Positions 31,627 to 42,680 of a DNA stretch of 64,000 nt are shown here, piece by piece. The position numbers and the translations under genes were made by a program. Within the stretch, counting starts at the first letter, position 1, and each line of letters begins with the position of its first letter. Under the pieces are notes generated by a model. It worked only from the letters and a program-made list of their open reading frames with translations. It searched no databases and was not told the origin of the DNA. This stretch comes from Phytophthora sp. 'mugwort' (taxonomy: Eukaryota > Oomycota > Peronosporomycetes > Peronosporales > Peronosporaceae), in NCBI GenBank assembly GCA_033558025.1, contig JAUCEF010000018.1, positions 1,116,001-1,180,000 on the forward strand. Direction: 5' to 3'.

Positions 31627-32151
31627 CTACAACATCAAGGTGCGCAAAATTCTTGCTGTACTGGCAGCGCTTACGCGAGGAATGAGATGATCCCGTCGTA
31701 TCACTTGAGCGTACAGCTGAATGAGCTTGACACTGCTAGGGATCCGCCGCAGTCCCTGCATGAGCACGATCTCCTTTCTGATTTGAGTTTCTCGAGCCTG
31801 AAGAAGCATCGGGAAGATCTTTCGGTGATACACTTTTAGCACGTCGCTTTCTTGTAACGTCGCTGGGGCGAGTGCCGCACAATCTTGCCACGCCGAAGCA
31901 AACACAGCTCTCCACGCGATCTCGTCCTGTTGTCTGTTGTCACTGCATCTCCTAGCACGTCGGACTTGTGGCGGTTTATTCACGTAGCCGAAATGGCGGG
32001 TCACCAGAGTTTCCCAGAGCTTGGGGCAATGTGTGAGACCAGTCTGTAAGCTGCGGTTCACGAGGCTCAGATGCAAGACGCTTGCCACGTCCAGATACTG
32101 GCATACATTGAGCTCCAACAGTTCCGACGGCAACTCCAGCATCGCGGACAT
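31627..32151 (-). CDS. F-box domain protein
   Basis: 174 residues from the ATG at 32151 (a second ATG lies three codons later). The N-terminus MLELPSELLELNVCQYLDVA with VLHLSLVNRSLQ and LWETLVTRHFG is a clear F-box with the expected Leu-Pro start and Trp-containing helix. Such proteins bind Skp1 in SCF ubiquitin ligases. The remaining 110 residues are helical and basic without a recognisable substrate-binding repeat, as in many short F-box-only proteins. It is co-directional with SmD2, whose stop lies 184 bp upstream. Confidence 0.8.
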   Translation of the reverse strand: MSAMLELPSELLELNVCQYLDVASVLHLSLVNRSLQTGLTHCPKLWETLVTRHFGYVNKPPQVRRARRCSDNRQQDEIAWRAVFASAWQDCAALAPATLQESDVLKVYHRKIFPMLLQARETQIRKEIVLMQGLRRIPSSVKLIQLYAQVIRRDHLIPRVSAASTARILRTLML

Positions 32152-32334
32152 GGTCGTCTGAGCTGTAGCCAAATCAAATCAAAAGTGCTGAGCTCAAGCG
32201 CTGGTAGAGGGTGATAATGAGGCAGAGGACGCAGCCGCCGCCACCTGCTTTTGCAGCTAATTAAGCACACTAAACGAGAGAGAGACTGAGTGACTCACGT
32301 CTATTCCGACGGCAATTAGTCCGACTGACCGGCT

Positions 32335-32785
32335 CTAGGCGTGCGGGTTCCGTAGCACGATAATGACCGAGTCTCCGCGCAGGAACATCTTGCTGACAAA
32401 GCGGTCCTTGTTGACGGGCTTGGCCGCCTTCTTGCCCTTGCCCGACTTGGGCACCTCGGTCCACATCTCCTTGACGTTCTCTAGCACCATGTTGCAGTGG
32501 CGGTCGAAGGCCTTGACGCGTGCCAGCAGCTTGTGGTTGTTGCGGACATTGATGAGCACCTGCGAGTTATTCTTGACGCTGTGCATGAGCACCGATAGCG
32601 GACCTTTTTGAAACTCTTCTTCGTCCTCCTGCACGCGCTTGAACTCGCTTTCTCCGGTGCTTCAAACACCAAATGGACGTGTATACACACATGTTTATAA
32701 GCGTCAGTCATTTGGTCATCGGTCCGCTGCCGTGGCCGCGAGTAAAGACGTCTACAGAGTCGATAAAGTCTACATACCTGGCCAT
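32335..32785 (-). CDS. Small nuclear ribonucleoprotein Sm D2, two exons
   Basis: Exon 1 is only 8 nt (32785-32778, ATG GCC AG), followed by a 118-nt intron with a GTATGT donor and AAG acceptor. Exon 2 is 32659-32335. The 110-residue product starts [13 protein letters not shown] and contains [40 protein letters not shown] and [18 protein letters not shown], the Sm1 and Sm2 motifs of SmD2. SmD2 forms the Sm ring of spliceosomal snRNPs with SmD1, F, E and G. The tiny first exon means a plain ORF search misses the start codon. Length agrees with the family (about 110-120 residues). Confidence 0.93.
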
Positions 32786-33140
32786 ACTTTCCGTCCCAAT
32801 TAAATCAAGCTTCTCGTCCTTAAAGATGAATGGAGCTTTCAATTCGTACTTACGTAAATATGATGCTGTACTGCTACCTCAGTTTAAGGAGTCTATCCAA
32901 CAATGCCGTGCCTTGTCCTGTAGTGCGGTGCCTGGTCTCCAGTGACATGGGTTCAACGAAAAAGATTTGTTTTTGAATTGATGGGTTCTACCGGAAATGG
33001 GATGACTACGAAAAGCACGCGTTGCTGTTTGCCTACTGCTGGCTCCTTATTACGCGTCTACTTCGAGCGCAATGAGCCGCGAGCAGCACGCGTCATATGC
33101 AAAATGCCTGATTCTCTGCTCTCTCCGTCGCTAGAAAAAC
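32786..33140. other. Spacer between SmD2 and Hsp110
   Basis: 355 bp holding the SmD2 promoter and the Hsp110 3' end. No coding sequence is evident. Confidence 0.4.
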
Positions 33141-35570
33141 TTAGTCCAGGTCCATCTTCTCAGCCTCGTCCTTCTCATCAGCAGGGGCGGTCTCCGCCTC
33201 AGTCGGTTCCGGGGCAGGCGTTTCCACCTTCGGGAGCGGCTTCGGCTTCGTCGTGATCGGCAGAGCCACGGCGCGCACGGCCACGATCTTGCTGCGGATA
33301 GCAGCCGACGTAATCACGGGCGCGTCCGTCGGGTTCCGGTCCGCCTGCTTGGTCAGACCGTCAAACAGCCACGTCTCGGCGTCCACGCACGTCTGGCGCA
33401 ACTTGGTTTTCTCCTCTTCGGTCCAGTGCGAGTACGCGTCGTCACCCGAGTTTACCATGCGTTTGTACTCCTCCAGCACAGCCGTCAGCTCCGCCTGGGC
33501 CACACCACGCTCCGTGCTCTCCGCCATACGGAACTCCACAGGCGAAGACAACTTGCGCATCTCGTCCAGCTTCTGTTGGTACACTGACTTGGTGCTGTCA
33601 AAGCCCTCGTCCGTGTACAGCCAGTCCTCCGTCTCCATCAGCTTCGCCTCGAGATTGGCCTTCTCCTCGTTAGTGATAAAGCCAGAGAGCTTGTCCGAGA
33701 CCTGGTTGCGCATCTCATACACGAAGCTCTCGAGCTCGTTACGCTTGTTAAACGTATCCTCAATCACACGGTCCTGCTGCGCCATCTTCAGTTCCTGCTC
33801 CGTGGCCGTGGACACGTCGATAGCCGACAGACCGCCAACCTGCACCTGCACAGTCAACTCAATCTTGCGGAAGCGCTTCTTCTTGGGCTCAACGGGCTTG
33901 TCCTCCTTCTTTTCCTCTCCCTCTTTCTTCTCCTCTCCCTCGGCCTCAGCGGGTTTCTCCTCCTCCTTAATCTCCTGCATCAACTGCGACGACGACACCG
34001 AGAACAAACCGTTCATGTCCTGCTGCACGTTCACGCGGATCTTGGGGATCTCAGCACCAGTCTCCTGGGCAGGCATACCCGAGATCGTGTACTTGCCAAC
34101 GTCCATGACGTAGTCAGGTGGCAGGTAGGCCTTGGCAGACTCATCGTACACAGCATCGATCGAGAACGGCTTGTCACGACGGAAAGTAATGCGCTTAGTC
34201 TTCGGGTACTCGTCCTTGCGGGTAAAGATTACCAGTGAGCTGTCCTCCGAGGTGGGGGTCTCCATGTTCACGTCCTCGTCGTCATCGGCAGCAGCGTCGG
34301 TAGCAGTCGAAGCGCTGCCGTCCCACGACACACGCACAGGCAGGTGCACGCGGTCCGTGACGCTGAACTCCTTCACCTTAAACATTGGCGACAGGATGGC
34401 GCAGTTCAGAGCGCAACCGCGAGCAACCGATTCATCGGCGTTCAGGGTCGTGCTCAGGCCGAAGTTCTGCTGCTCCTTGTCCAGACCCAGCACTTCGGCG
34501 AGGTGGCGCTTCACGCTGGTCACACGGGTACCGCCACCCACAATTTCGACGTTGGTCAGCTGCGACTTCTCAATGCCAGCGTCAGCAAGGGCGCGCTCAA
34601 CGGGACCATCCAGACGCTCTAGAAGAGGAGCAATGAGCACTTCGAACTCCTCAAGAGTCACCTGTGAGTTGTAGTCGCGGTCATCAGCCAGACACTCGAT
34701 GTTAAGGTGCGTGGCAGTCACACCGTACGGGCTGAGATTCTTCTTGGCCTTCTCGCAAGCTGAAAGCAGCTTAAGGCGTGACTTGGGGTTCTCAAGCGGG
34801 TTAGTCTTGTACTTCTCAGCGAACTTCGTGGCCACATCCTTGGCGATGACCATGTCGAAGTCGCGACCACCTAGGAAGCGGTCGAAAGCAGCCGATTTGA
34901 CAGTAAGACGGCCCTGCACGAAAGCCACGATGGAGACCGTATAGCTAGCGTGGCCCAGGTCAATGAACATGACGTGCTGGGGCTCCGTCTCGTGGAAGAG
35001 GTTGCGGGCCGACTTGTAGATGCCATAGGCGAGAGCGATGGCCGTGTGCTCGTTGATGAGGCGCAGGCAGTTGAGGCCGGCGATCTTGGTAGCGTTGAGC
35101 AGGGCACGGCGCTGCACGTCCGTGTAGAAGCCGGGGCACGACAGCACGCAGTAGGCGGGGTTAACACCCTCATTGGCGGCAGCTGCAATGTTCTGCATCT
35201 TGTTAAGGATCATGGCCACCACCTGCTCGCACGAAAAAGTAACCGGCTCGTCGTTGTAGTTGAGCACGATGCCCACGTCGCCACTGGCAAGCTCCACGCA
35301 CTTGTAGGCGAGCTGCGCGATCTCCTCCTGCACTTCCGGGTGCTTGAACTTGCGTCCGATGAGGCGCTTAATGTCCGTGGCCGTGTTCTTGTAGTGCATG
35401 CGCGCCATGCTGATAGCGGCCTCGCCAATGAAGCGCTGCTTGCCCTGCACGCAGACCATATTGGGGTTCTTTCTGTTCGAGTTTTCATTCAAGATGATGT
35501 CGATGCCGCCACGCTTGGCCTGGCCGATCACGCAGTCCACGTTGCCAAAGTCCACGCCGATCACTGACAT
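33141..35570 (-). CDS. Hsp110-type chaperone (Hsp70 superfamily)
   Basis: 809 residues, intronless. The N-terminus SVIGVDFGNVDCVIGQAKRG is the Hsp110/Sse form of the Hsp70 ATPase (canonical Hsp70 has GIDLGT). VLSCPGFYTDVQRRALLNA, LRLINEHTAIALAYG, FIDLGHASYTVSIV and VEIVGGGTRVTSVK follow in order. The substrate-binding part carries a long acidic/lysine insert (EEKPAEAEGEEKKEGEEKK, about residues 535-565) typical of Hsp110, and the protein ends MDLD rather than EEVD. Hsp110 proteins are nucleotide-exchange factors for cytosolic Hsp70 and help disaggregation. Heat-shock elements upstream (see 35694-36015) fit heat induction. Confidence 0.95.
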   Translation of the reverse strand: MSVIGVDFGNVDCVIGQAKRGGIDIILNENSNRKNPNMVCVQGKQRFIGEAAISMARMHYKNTATDIKRLIGRKFKHPEVQEEIAQLAYKCVELASGDVGIVLNYNDEPVTFSCEQVVAMILNKMQNIAAAANEGVNPAYCVLSCPGFYTDVQRRALLNATKIAGLNCLRLINEHTAIALAYGIYKSARNLFHETEPQHVMFIDLGHASYTVSIVAFVQGRLTVKSAAFDRFLGGRDFDMVIAKDVATKFAEKYKTNPLENPKSRLKLLSACEKAKKNLSPYGVTATHLNIECLADDRDYNSQVTLEEFEVLIAPLLERLDGPVERALADAGIEKSQLTNVEIVGGGTRVTSVKRHLAEVLGLDKEQQNFGLSTTLNADESVARGCALNCAILSPMFKVKEFSVTDRVHLPVRVSWDGSASTATDAAADDDEDVNMETPTSEDSSLVIFTRKDEYPKTKRITFRRDKPFSIDAVYDESAKAYLPPDYVMDVGKYTISGMPAQETGAEIPKIRVNVQQDMNGLFSVSSSQLMQEIKEEEKPAEAEGEEKKEGEEKKEDKPVEPKKKRFRKIELTVQVQVGGLSAIDVSTATEQELKMAQQDRVIEDTFNKRNELESFVYEMRNQVSDKLSGFITNEEKANLEAKLMETEDWLYTDEGFDSTKSVYQQKLDEMRKLSSPVEFRMAESTERGVAQAELTAVLEEYKRMVNSGDDAYSHWTEEEKTKLRQTCVDAETWLFDGLTKQADRNPTDAPVITSAAIRSKIVAVRAVALPITTKPKPLPKVETPAPEPTEAETAPADEKDEAEKMDLD

Positions 35571-35693
35571 GGTTTACTACGAGATAGAAGAGAGACGAAG
35601 TGTTGAGCTGCTTCTGCCAAGGAGCCGCCGAAACGAAAGTGGCTCGCGTTTGGCTTAGGGGGGCCAAAGGGGAGCCATACAACGACCAGGCGA

Positions 35694-36015
35694 TTCCAGA
35701 ACGTACCTAGGCTAGAAACCTTCAGCATCGCATTCCCGGCGACAGGGCTTCGGTCAGATTCGAGAATTCTATCTTAATCAACCTCCGATAACAGATATCA
35801 CTACTGCCAAATCTTAGTAAGCTCGCCGCCACCCAATCTCTCCGACGTGCTGACCCATGCAGCGCTCCCGTTTATAATACACGGCGGAGCTAAATGCAAA
35901 ACTATGTAGGCGCGTGGCAGCTCGTGGCATCGAAAGTAGGCGAGCAGTGTGTGTGCAGCTCATGGCAGCGACGAGAGAAGGTTGTGGGCTTTAGCGTGTC
36001 GAGAAGGTTCTCGAA
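35694..36015 (-). promoter_or_regulatory. Heat-shock element cluster upstream of Hsp110
   Basis: Three matches to the GAA/TTC pentamer array bound by heat-shock factor lie upstream of the Hsp110 ATG. They are TTCCAGAA at 35694-35701, TTCGAGAA at 35759-35766 and a perfect three-unit GAAGGTTCTCGAA at 36003-36015 (433 bp upstream). The last also lies close to the 3' end of the next minus-strand gene, so it sits in the shared spacer. HSF control is inference from the motif. Confidence 0.6.
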
Positions 36016-36152
36016 TTGTGAGTTATTACTACAGTACCGGTAGTTGCCGTTACCGTATCCTCGCACACCTGTCTCGGTTTTAATTACGATGACGTCGCCC
36101 ATCGACGACGCATCACAAGTGCACACAAGACAGGCCTCCACTATCATCGTCG

Positions 36153-37488
36153 CTACTGCCGGCCAAAGAGTTTCTTTGCCCAGGCTTCGGTGGACGCGTC
36201 GCGGTTGCTCACTTCCTCTCCGAGCTGCTTGTTCTCGGTGAGTACTTTCTCCATGACGGCCTTGAACTGCTCTACGCGCTGCTTCAGCCGCAGCAATTGT
36301 TGCTTAAACGAAGCCTCGTCGTCTGCTGCAGCTCCAGACGCGTGCGCAGGTCCTGGGCCAGCGTCTGCAACGCACAAACAATCAGCAAAAGTTCAGTGTC
36401 TCCTAGGAAACATATAACCATTAAAAGTGGGGGCGAATTGCAGAGCGCAACCAGTTAGGTACCTCGTACTGAAGCTGCTCCTCGGTGGCACGCTGCTGCA
36501 GCATCTCTAGTCGCGCAGTGGCGTCGTTCACCGTCTGCCTCTCCACTTGTAGAGCCTTCCGCAGTGCGTCAACCTCCTTCTGAAACTGCTTGCGCTCGAT
36601 CGCACGGTGATCAATGCTCAGCGCTGCCTTAGCCGTAAGCTCCGCCGCAGAGCACTGCTGACGCTGCAGTTGTTCGCGGAGCCCCGCAACTTCGCTCTAA
36701 TCAAGTTGTCAGTCGCTATCACTTGTTCCAACACAGTCTTAACGTATGATAGAGCTTACCTGCAATGCGCTTGTATTAGCTTTTTCGCCGGCCACAGCGC
36801 GCAGCGCATGGTCTAGCTCCCTCTCCAGACTGGCAACCCGAGTGTCCATGTCGCCCTTGAGCTCAGCCTGCGCCAGCTTGCACTTCATCACCTCATCCCG
36901 CGTCTCAATCGTTTTGTCTCGCTGCAATTTTAAGGCGCGTGTCAGTCGAGTGTGATGGCGCACGCGGGTCTTCAGAGCGAGTATGATCCGGCAGGCGTCT
37001 TCAAGCCGCTTCTTCACGTCTTCCACTCGATTCTCCACGGCTTCCTTCATGCGGTCAGCTTCCTGGAGCTTTTCGCTCCACCGTAGCTCCGACAGCTGGT
37101 GCTCTTTCGCCTCAGCTGCAGCCTCGTTTCTAAGTAACTCTAGCTGCTCAACTCGTTGCATCAGAACTGTGTTCTCACGATCGCTCTGCTTCCTGACTGC
37201 TGCTACTTTAGTCTGCCACTCTTGTTCGTACCGCTGCTCAAGCTCTCGAAGATCGGATTGATGGCGTCTACGAGCTTCCTCGAGCTGACGTTGCTGCTCT
37301 TTCGCTGTCATTGCTAAAATCTGCTCGTGTTCTGCGAGCGAGACGCAGTTGCCTACCACTTCTCGCAGTTGGCGCTGCAGGTTTTGCACCTGCCGCTCGT
37401 GCTGAGCTTCTTGACGCTCAAGCCTCTGCCCGCACTGCTTACGCGTTTCTTCGCACAGTTCCTGGGTCTTGCGCTTGAAGACCTCCAT
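36153..37488 (-). CDS. Long coiled-coil protein, multi-exon, ends unsettled
   Basis: Exon 37488-36760 (243 codons) and exon 36696-36463 (78 codons, after a GTAAGC-AG intron) read continuously as heptad-rich coiled coil: ERQEAQHERQVQNLQRQLRE, LRELEQRYEQEWQ, then LREQLQRQQCSAAELTAKAA. The last exon ends at 36153 with LLRLKQRVEQFKAVMEKVL and TENKQLGEEVSN. A good CAG acceptor at 36365 gives the wrong phase for joining exon 2; a weaker acceptor just before the ASFKQQLL codons keeps the frame. The 5' end is also open: coding-like sequence continues to about 37740 in another frame, and a TATA box lies at 37824. Function unknown; such proteins are often centrosomal, ciliary or tethering factors. Confidence 0.6.
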
Positions 37489-37823
37489 CAGCTCTTCGCT
37501 GTAGAATGGTGTGGTGTCTTCGAAATGTCCTCAACAGGCCCATCGTCACCGTCGCAGATCTCAGGGGAGTGTATTTTGCCGTTCGTCAACGCTGCAGCTC
37601 GAGACTGCGTCTGCTTGAGATGGGAATGGTGTACTGGCAAGGACGCCACGGAGATTTGCCTGCCATCACGTGAACTTGGTTCGTCGCTGCATTTGTTGTC
37701 AAGAGTAGCGATATCGGCGGTTGCATCTCAACGACCATCACTTCCGAAAAGGCAACTATTTCACGGATTGACAAAAGTTCATGTAGGATTTACTTCACTG
37801 TTACTTCACTTGGCAGACAGGTT

Positions 37824-37832
37824 GCTTTTATA
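37824..37832 (-). promoter_or_regulatory. TATA-box candidate for the coiled-coil gene
   Basis: On the minus strand this reads TATAAAAGC, preceded by a TA-rich trinucleotide context. It lies about 90 bp upstream of the first coding-like sequence of the coiled-coil gene, a plausible distance for a core promoter. Confidence 0.4.
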
Positions 37833-39829
37833 GTAAGAACATTGCCCTCCTTACTAAAAAAAAAACCTGTCTGTCCTCCTGTCACTCCTTCCCCTGTCGC
37901 CTCAGCCTCTCTTCTGGCATCCTTTTCCTCAGCGATATTGCAACTCTTCACTCACCTATCACACCGACTGCCACCACCGTCCGGACTGCAAAAACTATGC
38001 CCGAAATTGCAAAAATAGCCGAGCGTGACGGTTTAAATCGAACCTAAGCGGGGACAGCCGAACTTAGACGGATCTCACAGTCACACCTGTCAATCGACAA
38101 TTGAGCGGCGGCGGCGGCGGAGCGAAGAAGCGCGCGGACGACGCGGCGTCTACACATGGAGCTAGGGACCCGCGAACAAGACCGTCCGCACGGTACGTGT
38201 GCATATGTGCGTAATGAACTACTTTATATGGTGTCGGGTTTCCGCCTGTTGGGAGAACTGGTACCCCAGGGCAGTTCGAGGCTCTACTGTGCGTGTTAGA
38301 GAGGGAGAACCGGAGCCGTGCATTCGGTGAGATAGCCACCACTGCACAGAAGGGTGGGTAGCCTATGACGGCCACACTGCAGCGGCCTAGCAAGCCCCCA
38401 GAGGAGCCTATTCCCTGCCCAGTGTGCTCCACACAGCCAGGCCGACCCCCTCGAAGCAATCGTAACCGTAGGGCCGCATTTTCGCTCCTTTCTGGCAAAA
38501 AGTGTTTTTTACCGAGGTGGGGCTTTCTACCCCCGGGGACACCATTCCAGGTCATAGGACGATAAAAAGACTGCAGCTGGCCCCGGCGCCGTACCAAGAA
38601 CTAACCCCGCCGCACATTTTGCTCTTCGGAGCCGTAACTCTGAGGCGTCCATGTCTCCGGTCGGTGGCATAGGAAGTCTCATTAGTTCCGGTGTAGCGGG
38701 GCCGATCCGTGCAGCGAGAAAAGCCGGCTTGGCCGGGATGCCTGTCTCGCCCTCGGACAGTGGTTGTGTACATGTACATACATGTATGGGACTGGCTCTG
38801 TGGATGGAAACATCCTCAGCTGCTTCTGTGTCCGCGGTGGGGTGGAATGCGGACAGCCACGGGGCCTGAGTCGGAGATCTGGGCCGAGTCGCTGGGGACA
38901 GTAACTTAAGGGCTTATGGCTTACCTGTTACTTTAGGCAATTTGGGACCTGTATCAAGGAAACCTTTTTGCTGTGGTAATTGGAACCGCTGACCGCATGT
39001 TAACTATCCACTCCATCGGAATGGCTGCGTGCGTCTTGGTCGAAGTGGCTAAGTCGCTTACAATAACTATTCGAATCGTGTAGAGGCTTGGCCAATTGCG
39101 GGTAGTTTGACAAAAGATTTGTAGGATCCGGTTGCGAGTTGCGGTTTTTGCGACCCCTCAATGCCTATGTTGCCCAGCGGACGTGCCTTACGAAAAACAG
39201 AATAGCCCAACTACTGACCCATTACCCCTTTACAACCAGAACGGTTAATTGCCTAAGCTGAATAAGCTCAGTAGCATTAAGCTGACACTTACCCACAGTC
39301 ACCAAAGGAAGTGGCCCAACAAAAGAGTGCGTTGGGTTGTCGCTTCGGCATCAAAAGAACTCGCTATCGTCTCTCCAGAGGTATTGAGAGGCGACACAAT
39401 AAGCGAGTTATGCTAAAAGGAGGTAGAAGCTGAGGTGCGGGACAGAACAAGAGAAGAAACCAAAAGAGAAGAAAATAAAGTAAGGTTCGGAGCCTGGGCT
39501 AGATGAGGTGTTTTTTTTTTTGACGTCGCTTGAATTGTGATTTGTACTGCGTCTAAGAATATTGTGGTCGGACGGCCTGCTTGAGGTCAGCTTCTGCCGC
39601 GTCGCGTGGTATTATAAGACGACGCGTCGTTCGGTTGGGTGGCATTTCGTCGTTCTGGTAGTCCCGGTGTCGGGACACGTTACAAGCCTATCCATACTGG
39701 GTTTTGTGCTGATTCCCATCCATCCACACCGATAGTCGTTTGCATATAGTAAATTAGTAGCTTAACATTTGTAGGTTTTGACGTCAAACTAAAATTAATT
39801 AATAGTAGGGTAACTTATTGCAGGGGTCA
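37833..39829. other. 2-kb unclassified repeat-like region before the Helitron
   Basis: No supported genes. Includes an A11 tract near 37854, pyrimidine-rich sequence, a TACATGTACATACATGTA palindromic tract near 38767-38786 and a T12 run near 39512. The last few hundred bases may be the 5' flank or leader of the Helitron: a possible small intron ends in TTGCAG at about 39825. Confidence 0.3.
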
Positions 39830-42432
39830 TGGCAAGAAAGCGGAAGTACACAAGCGAAGCAAAAGTGAGGCAGCGTACGGTTCGCCGGATGGAGATGAAA
39901 CTTCTGCCGCGAAGAAGAGACGGCTGGCCAACTTAAGGTCAGCACTGAGTCGCTTCCTCAAACAGGAGAGAGAGACAAGCGCGCGTGAAGCTTCGGCAGC
40001 GATTCCAGCTGTAGTTTCTGCGTTGCAAGCTGTGACGATCACATCCACGTCGAGGCCCGCCGCTACCGCGTCGACATCCACGGTTACTTCGCGCACGAAT
40101 GTTCCGTCTACACTTCAACCGTCGGATGGGACAATCTCACATGTTCCTGTGTGCACTACGGCTTCCGTATTGGTATAGGGGCCGAAATTGTTCAGCCTTC
40201 AACTAACACAGCGTCGGGTCACAGACCGCGAGGGAGGCGATCGAGAGCCGACATGTCTGCGTCCCAGTTACAGCGTGCGCGAGAAGTTGATAGAGCAAAA
40301 AAAGCGACGAACGTGCTAGCCGTTCTGAACAGGTGCTTCGTGATAGAGCTAGAGATGCTGCGCGCGCTAGAGCTCGACGAGCCGTGGTTGCAGATGCTGA
40401 AGTGCAGGGTGACATAGAAAGCAATTCTCAGCTATCACCATCCGACGCGAGGGAATGACCGAGGAGGAGCGTCAATCTACGCGACTTGCCGAGGGTGACT
40501 TGCCCATATCTCGACATATACCGACTGGTGAAGATCGGCTAGCAGCGCTAGATTAAAACTCCATTTCTCAAAGGTCCACTCAGGAAGCTATGGAAGATGG
40601 AGAGCGCCAGGCCGAGTGTGATAGGAACACCGCAGCGCACAGCGCAAGACGAGGTGCCATGACAGAGATAGAACGCCAAGCAACGAGGAATCCGGATGCG
40701 GCTGCTCGTCGAGCACAGAGGGCCGCCATGACCGCAGAAGAACGTGAACAACAGACCGAACTGCAAGTTTTCGTGCACGATCACGGCAGTACAAGAAGGG
40801 GCTTGCGAATCACGAGGACTTTAATCCTACACGAGTGACGGGGGAACGACACAATTTCTCCCGCTACACTGATGATACCACGAGAGTGAGAGGGTTTGTC
40901 GATATTGTGACGCGTGGAAAGTTCCAAAGGAGACAACGGGGTGCTGTTGTCGTAACGGATTGGTTAGGGTGCCTCCTCCACGACCAGCCCCCTCTCAACT
41001 TCTAATGCTCTTTAACAACCCTCGGTTAATGAAGTCGATTCGAGCCTACAATAACGTGTTCGCGTTCACGTACATGGACCTTCGCGATCTCGCACGCTCA
41101 ACGTGGATGATCGCGTAACAAGAGACGGTGTTTACAACTTCCGCGTACAAGGATCCGTCTGCCATCGCTTGGGGTCCCTCCTTCCTCCTCGGGATAGGCG
41201 CGCTATGTTGCTCAAGTTTATATTAACGATCCTGACATGGAAGCGCGCGTGGCAAGTCGGATGAAAATGACAGGAGGCCTGGCCACAAATATTCTTAAAA
41301 CGATCGATGCCATGATGGCAGAGTACAACGTGTACGCACAGCAGTTTCTCAGCGTGCGCGAACTGTTAGTTCAGAGAGCTGGGCCTGAATATCAAGCGGC
41401 CCTCGCAGAGTATAAGCGCTGTCGACAAGTAGGTGAAGCGATAGCTGAAGATGATCCGGCATTACGATTGCATGAATTTCTACCTGCAGATGACGATTGT
41501 AGGCTTCGACTACATGTTACTTGAAACGACAAACCAGGGACTCACAACACTCCTACTGCGTCGGAAGTGGCGGCAATCGTGATTGATCAGAACGCGGCGC
41601 AGCGTCGGGATATCCTACTGCACACGTGGCAGGGAGGCTTCAAGCGCATCTTCGAAACAAGTGAGAGCTACGATCCTCTCCAGTACCCTCTCCACTTTCC
41701 ATACGGAGAACGTGGTTGGACTTTCTACATCCCGTACGTCGGCAACCCCGTCGATTTAAACGGAAAACCGTTGACAATGTCGCTTAAATAGTTTGAGGCC
41801 TATCAACGCTATGATAGGAGTGACAGTGACTCTCTGATCCTTCGAGGGGGGGGGGGGGGCTGACGCAACAGTATTGCGTGGATCAGTGGGCCAAGTGCGA
41901 GCAGGAACGCCTGCACTTTATCGAGAAGAATCAACTCCAGTACCGATTGGAAACGCTCCAGGGAATTGAGGACGCCTTGCGCAACGAATCGGTAGAAGTC
42001 CATCGATTAGCAGCTGACGAAGAAGTAAGGAGGGGACCGGCTCGGTCCTCTTCACGACAAGTGCCGGTGAAGTGGCGGAACCAGAGACGGGAGAGATTGG
42101 GCATAAGATTATTATTCCCCCTTCGTTCACCGGAGGTCCAAGGTACACGTACCAGCGATTTTTGGACGCAATGGCGATTGTCAGGAAAAAGGGGGCTCCT
42201 AATTTGTTCATCACAATGACGTTCAATCCTACTGGCCAGAGATTAAGAAAAAACTGAAATCGGGTCAGACGGCTTCCGATCGACCGGACATCGTGGCACG
42301 AGTGTTCATGCAAAAGCTGAACGAGCTTAACAAGGATCTCGACGAAGGCATCTTGGGAATTCTTGCGGCACGGGTTCATGTGGTGGAGTATCAGAAGCGC
42401 GGTCTCCCCCATGCTGACATTCTTTGCATTTT
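39830..42432 (+). mobile_element. Degenerate Helitron, 5' part up to the Rep HUH motif
   Basis: Frames in order match a Helitron replication protein. A basic start comes first, followed by repeats of the type MTxEERQ with RNPDAAARRAQRAAMT (40600-40760). Then come RMKMTGGLATNILKTIDAMM and AEYNVYAQQF (41260-41350), ASEVAAIVIDQNAAQRRDIL and YDPLQYPLHFPYGERGW (41560-41725), and YCVDQWAKCEQERLHFIEKN (41870-41930). Next are IIPPSFTGGPRYTYQRFLDA and LFITMTFNP (42110-42235), and finally VEYQKRGLPHADIL (42385-42425), the HUH block with one His changed to Asp. More than six frameshifts and stops break it. The helicase half and the CTRR 3' end are absent because a Copia fragment follows directly. Confidence 0.8.
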
Positions 42433-42577
42433 GCAGAAGTACGGCATCGACTACACGGAGACGTTCTCGCCCGTGGTCAAGTACGTGACCCTCCGCATAG
42501 TGATCGCAATTGCCAAATATTTCGACTGGCCTCTGGACCAACTCGACGTGGTAACGGCATTTCTGTACGGCGTCATT
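42433..42577 (+). mobile_element. Copia reverse-transcriptase scrap fused to the Helitron
   Basis: Encodes QKYGIDYTETFSPVVKYVTL and a WPLDQLDVVTAFLYG block, the Ty1/Copia reverse-transcriptase start. It matches the Copia element at 45589-45733: the first 57 nt (42433-42489) are identical and the rest differ mainly at third codon positions. It continues the Helitron frame without a stop, so one ORF (42293-42700) crosses the join. Confidence 0.85.
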
Positions 42578-42680
42578 ATTGAGGGTTGCCAGGTTTTGGT
42601 GCTGTGCACCAGTAACCGGTTAACTCGAACCGGTCCAACACGATCCCGCGATGTTTACGGTACGTTGTTTACGCAACCGA

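Noticed and set aside
34132..35567. Large plus-strand ORFs (180 and 205 codons)
   Set aside because: Antisense shadows of the Hsp110 gene caused by strong codon bias.
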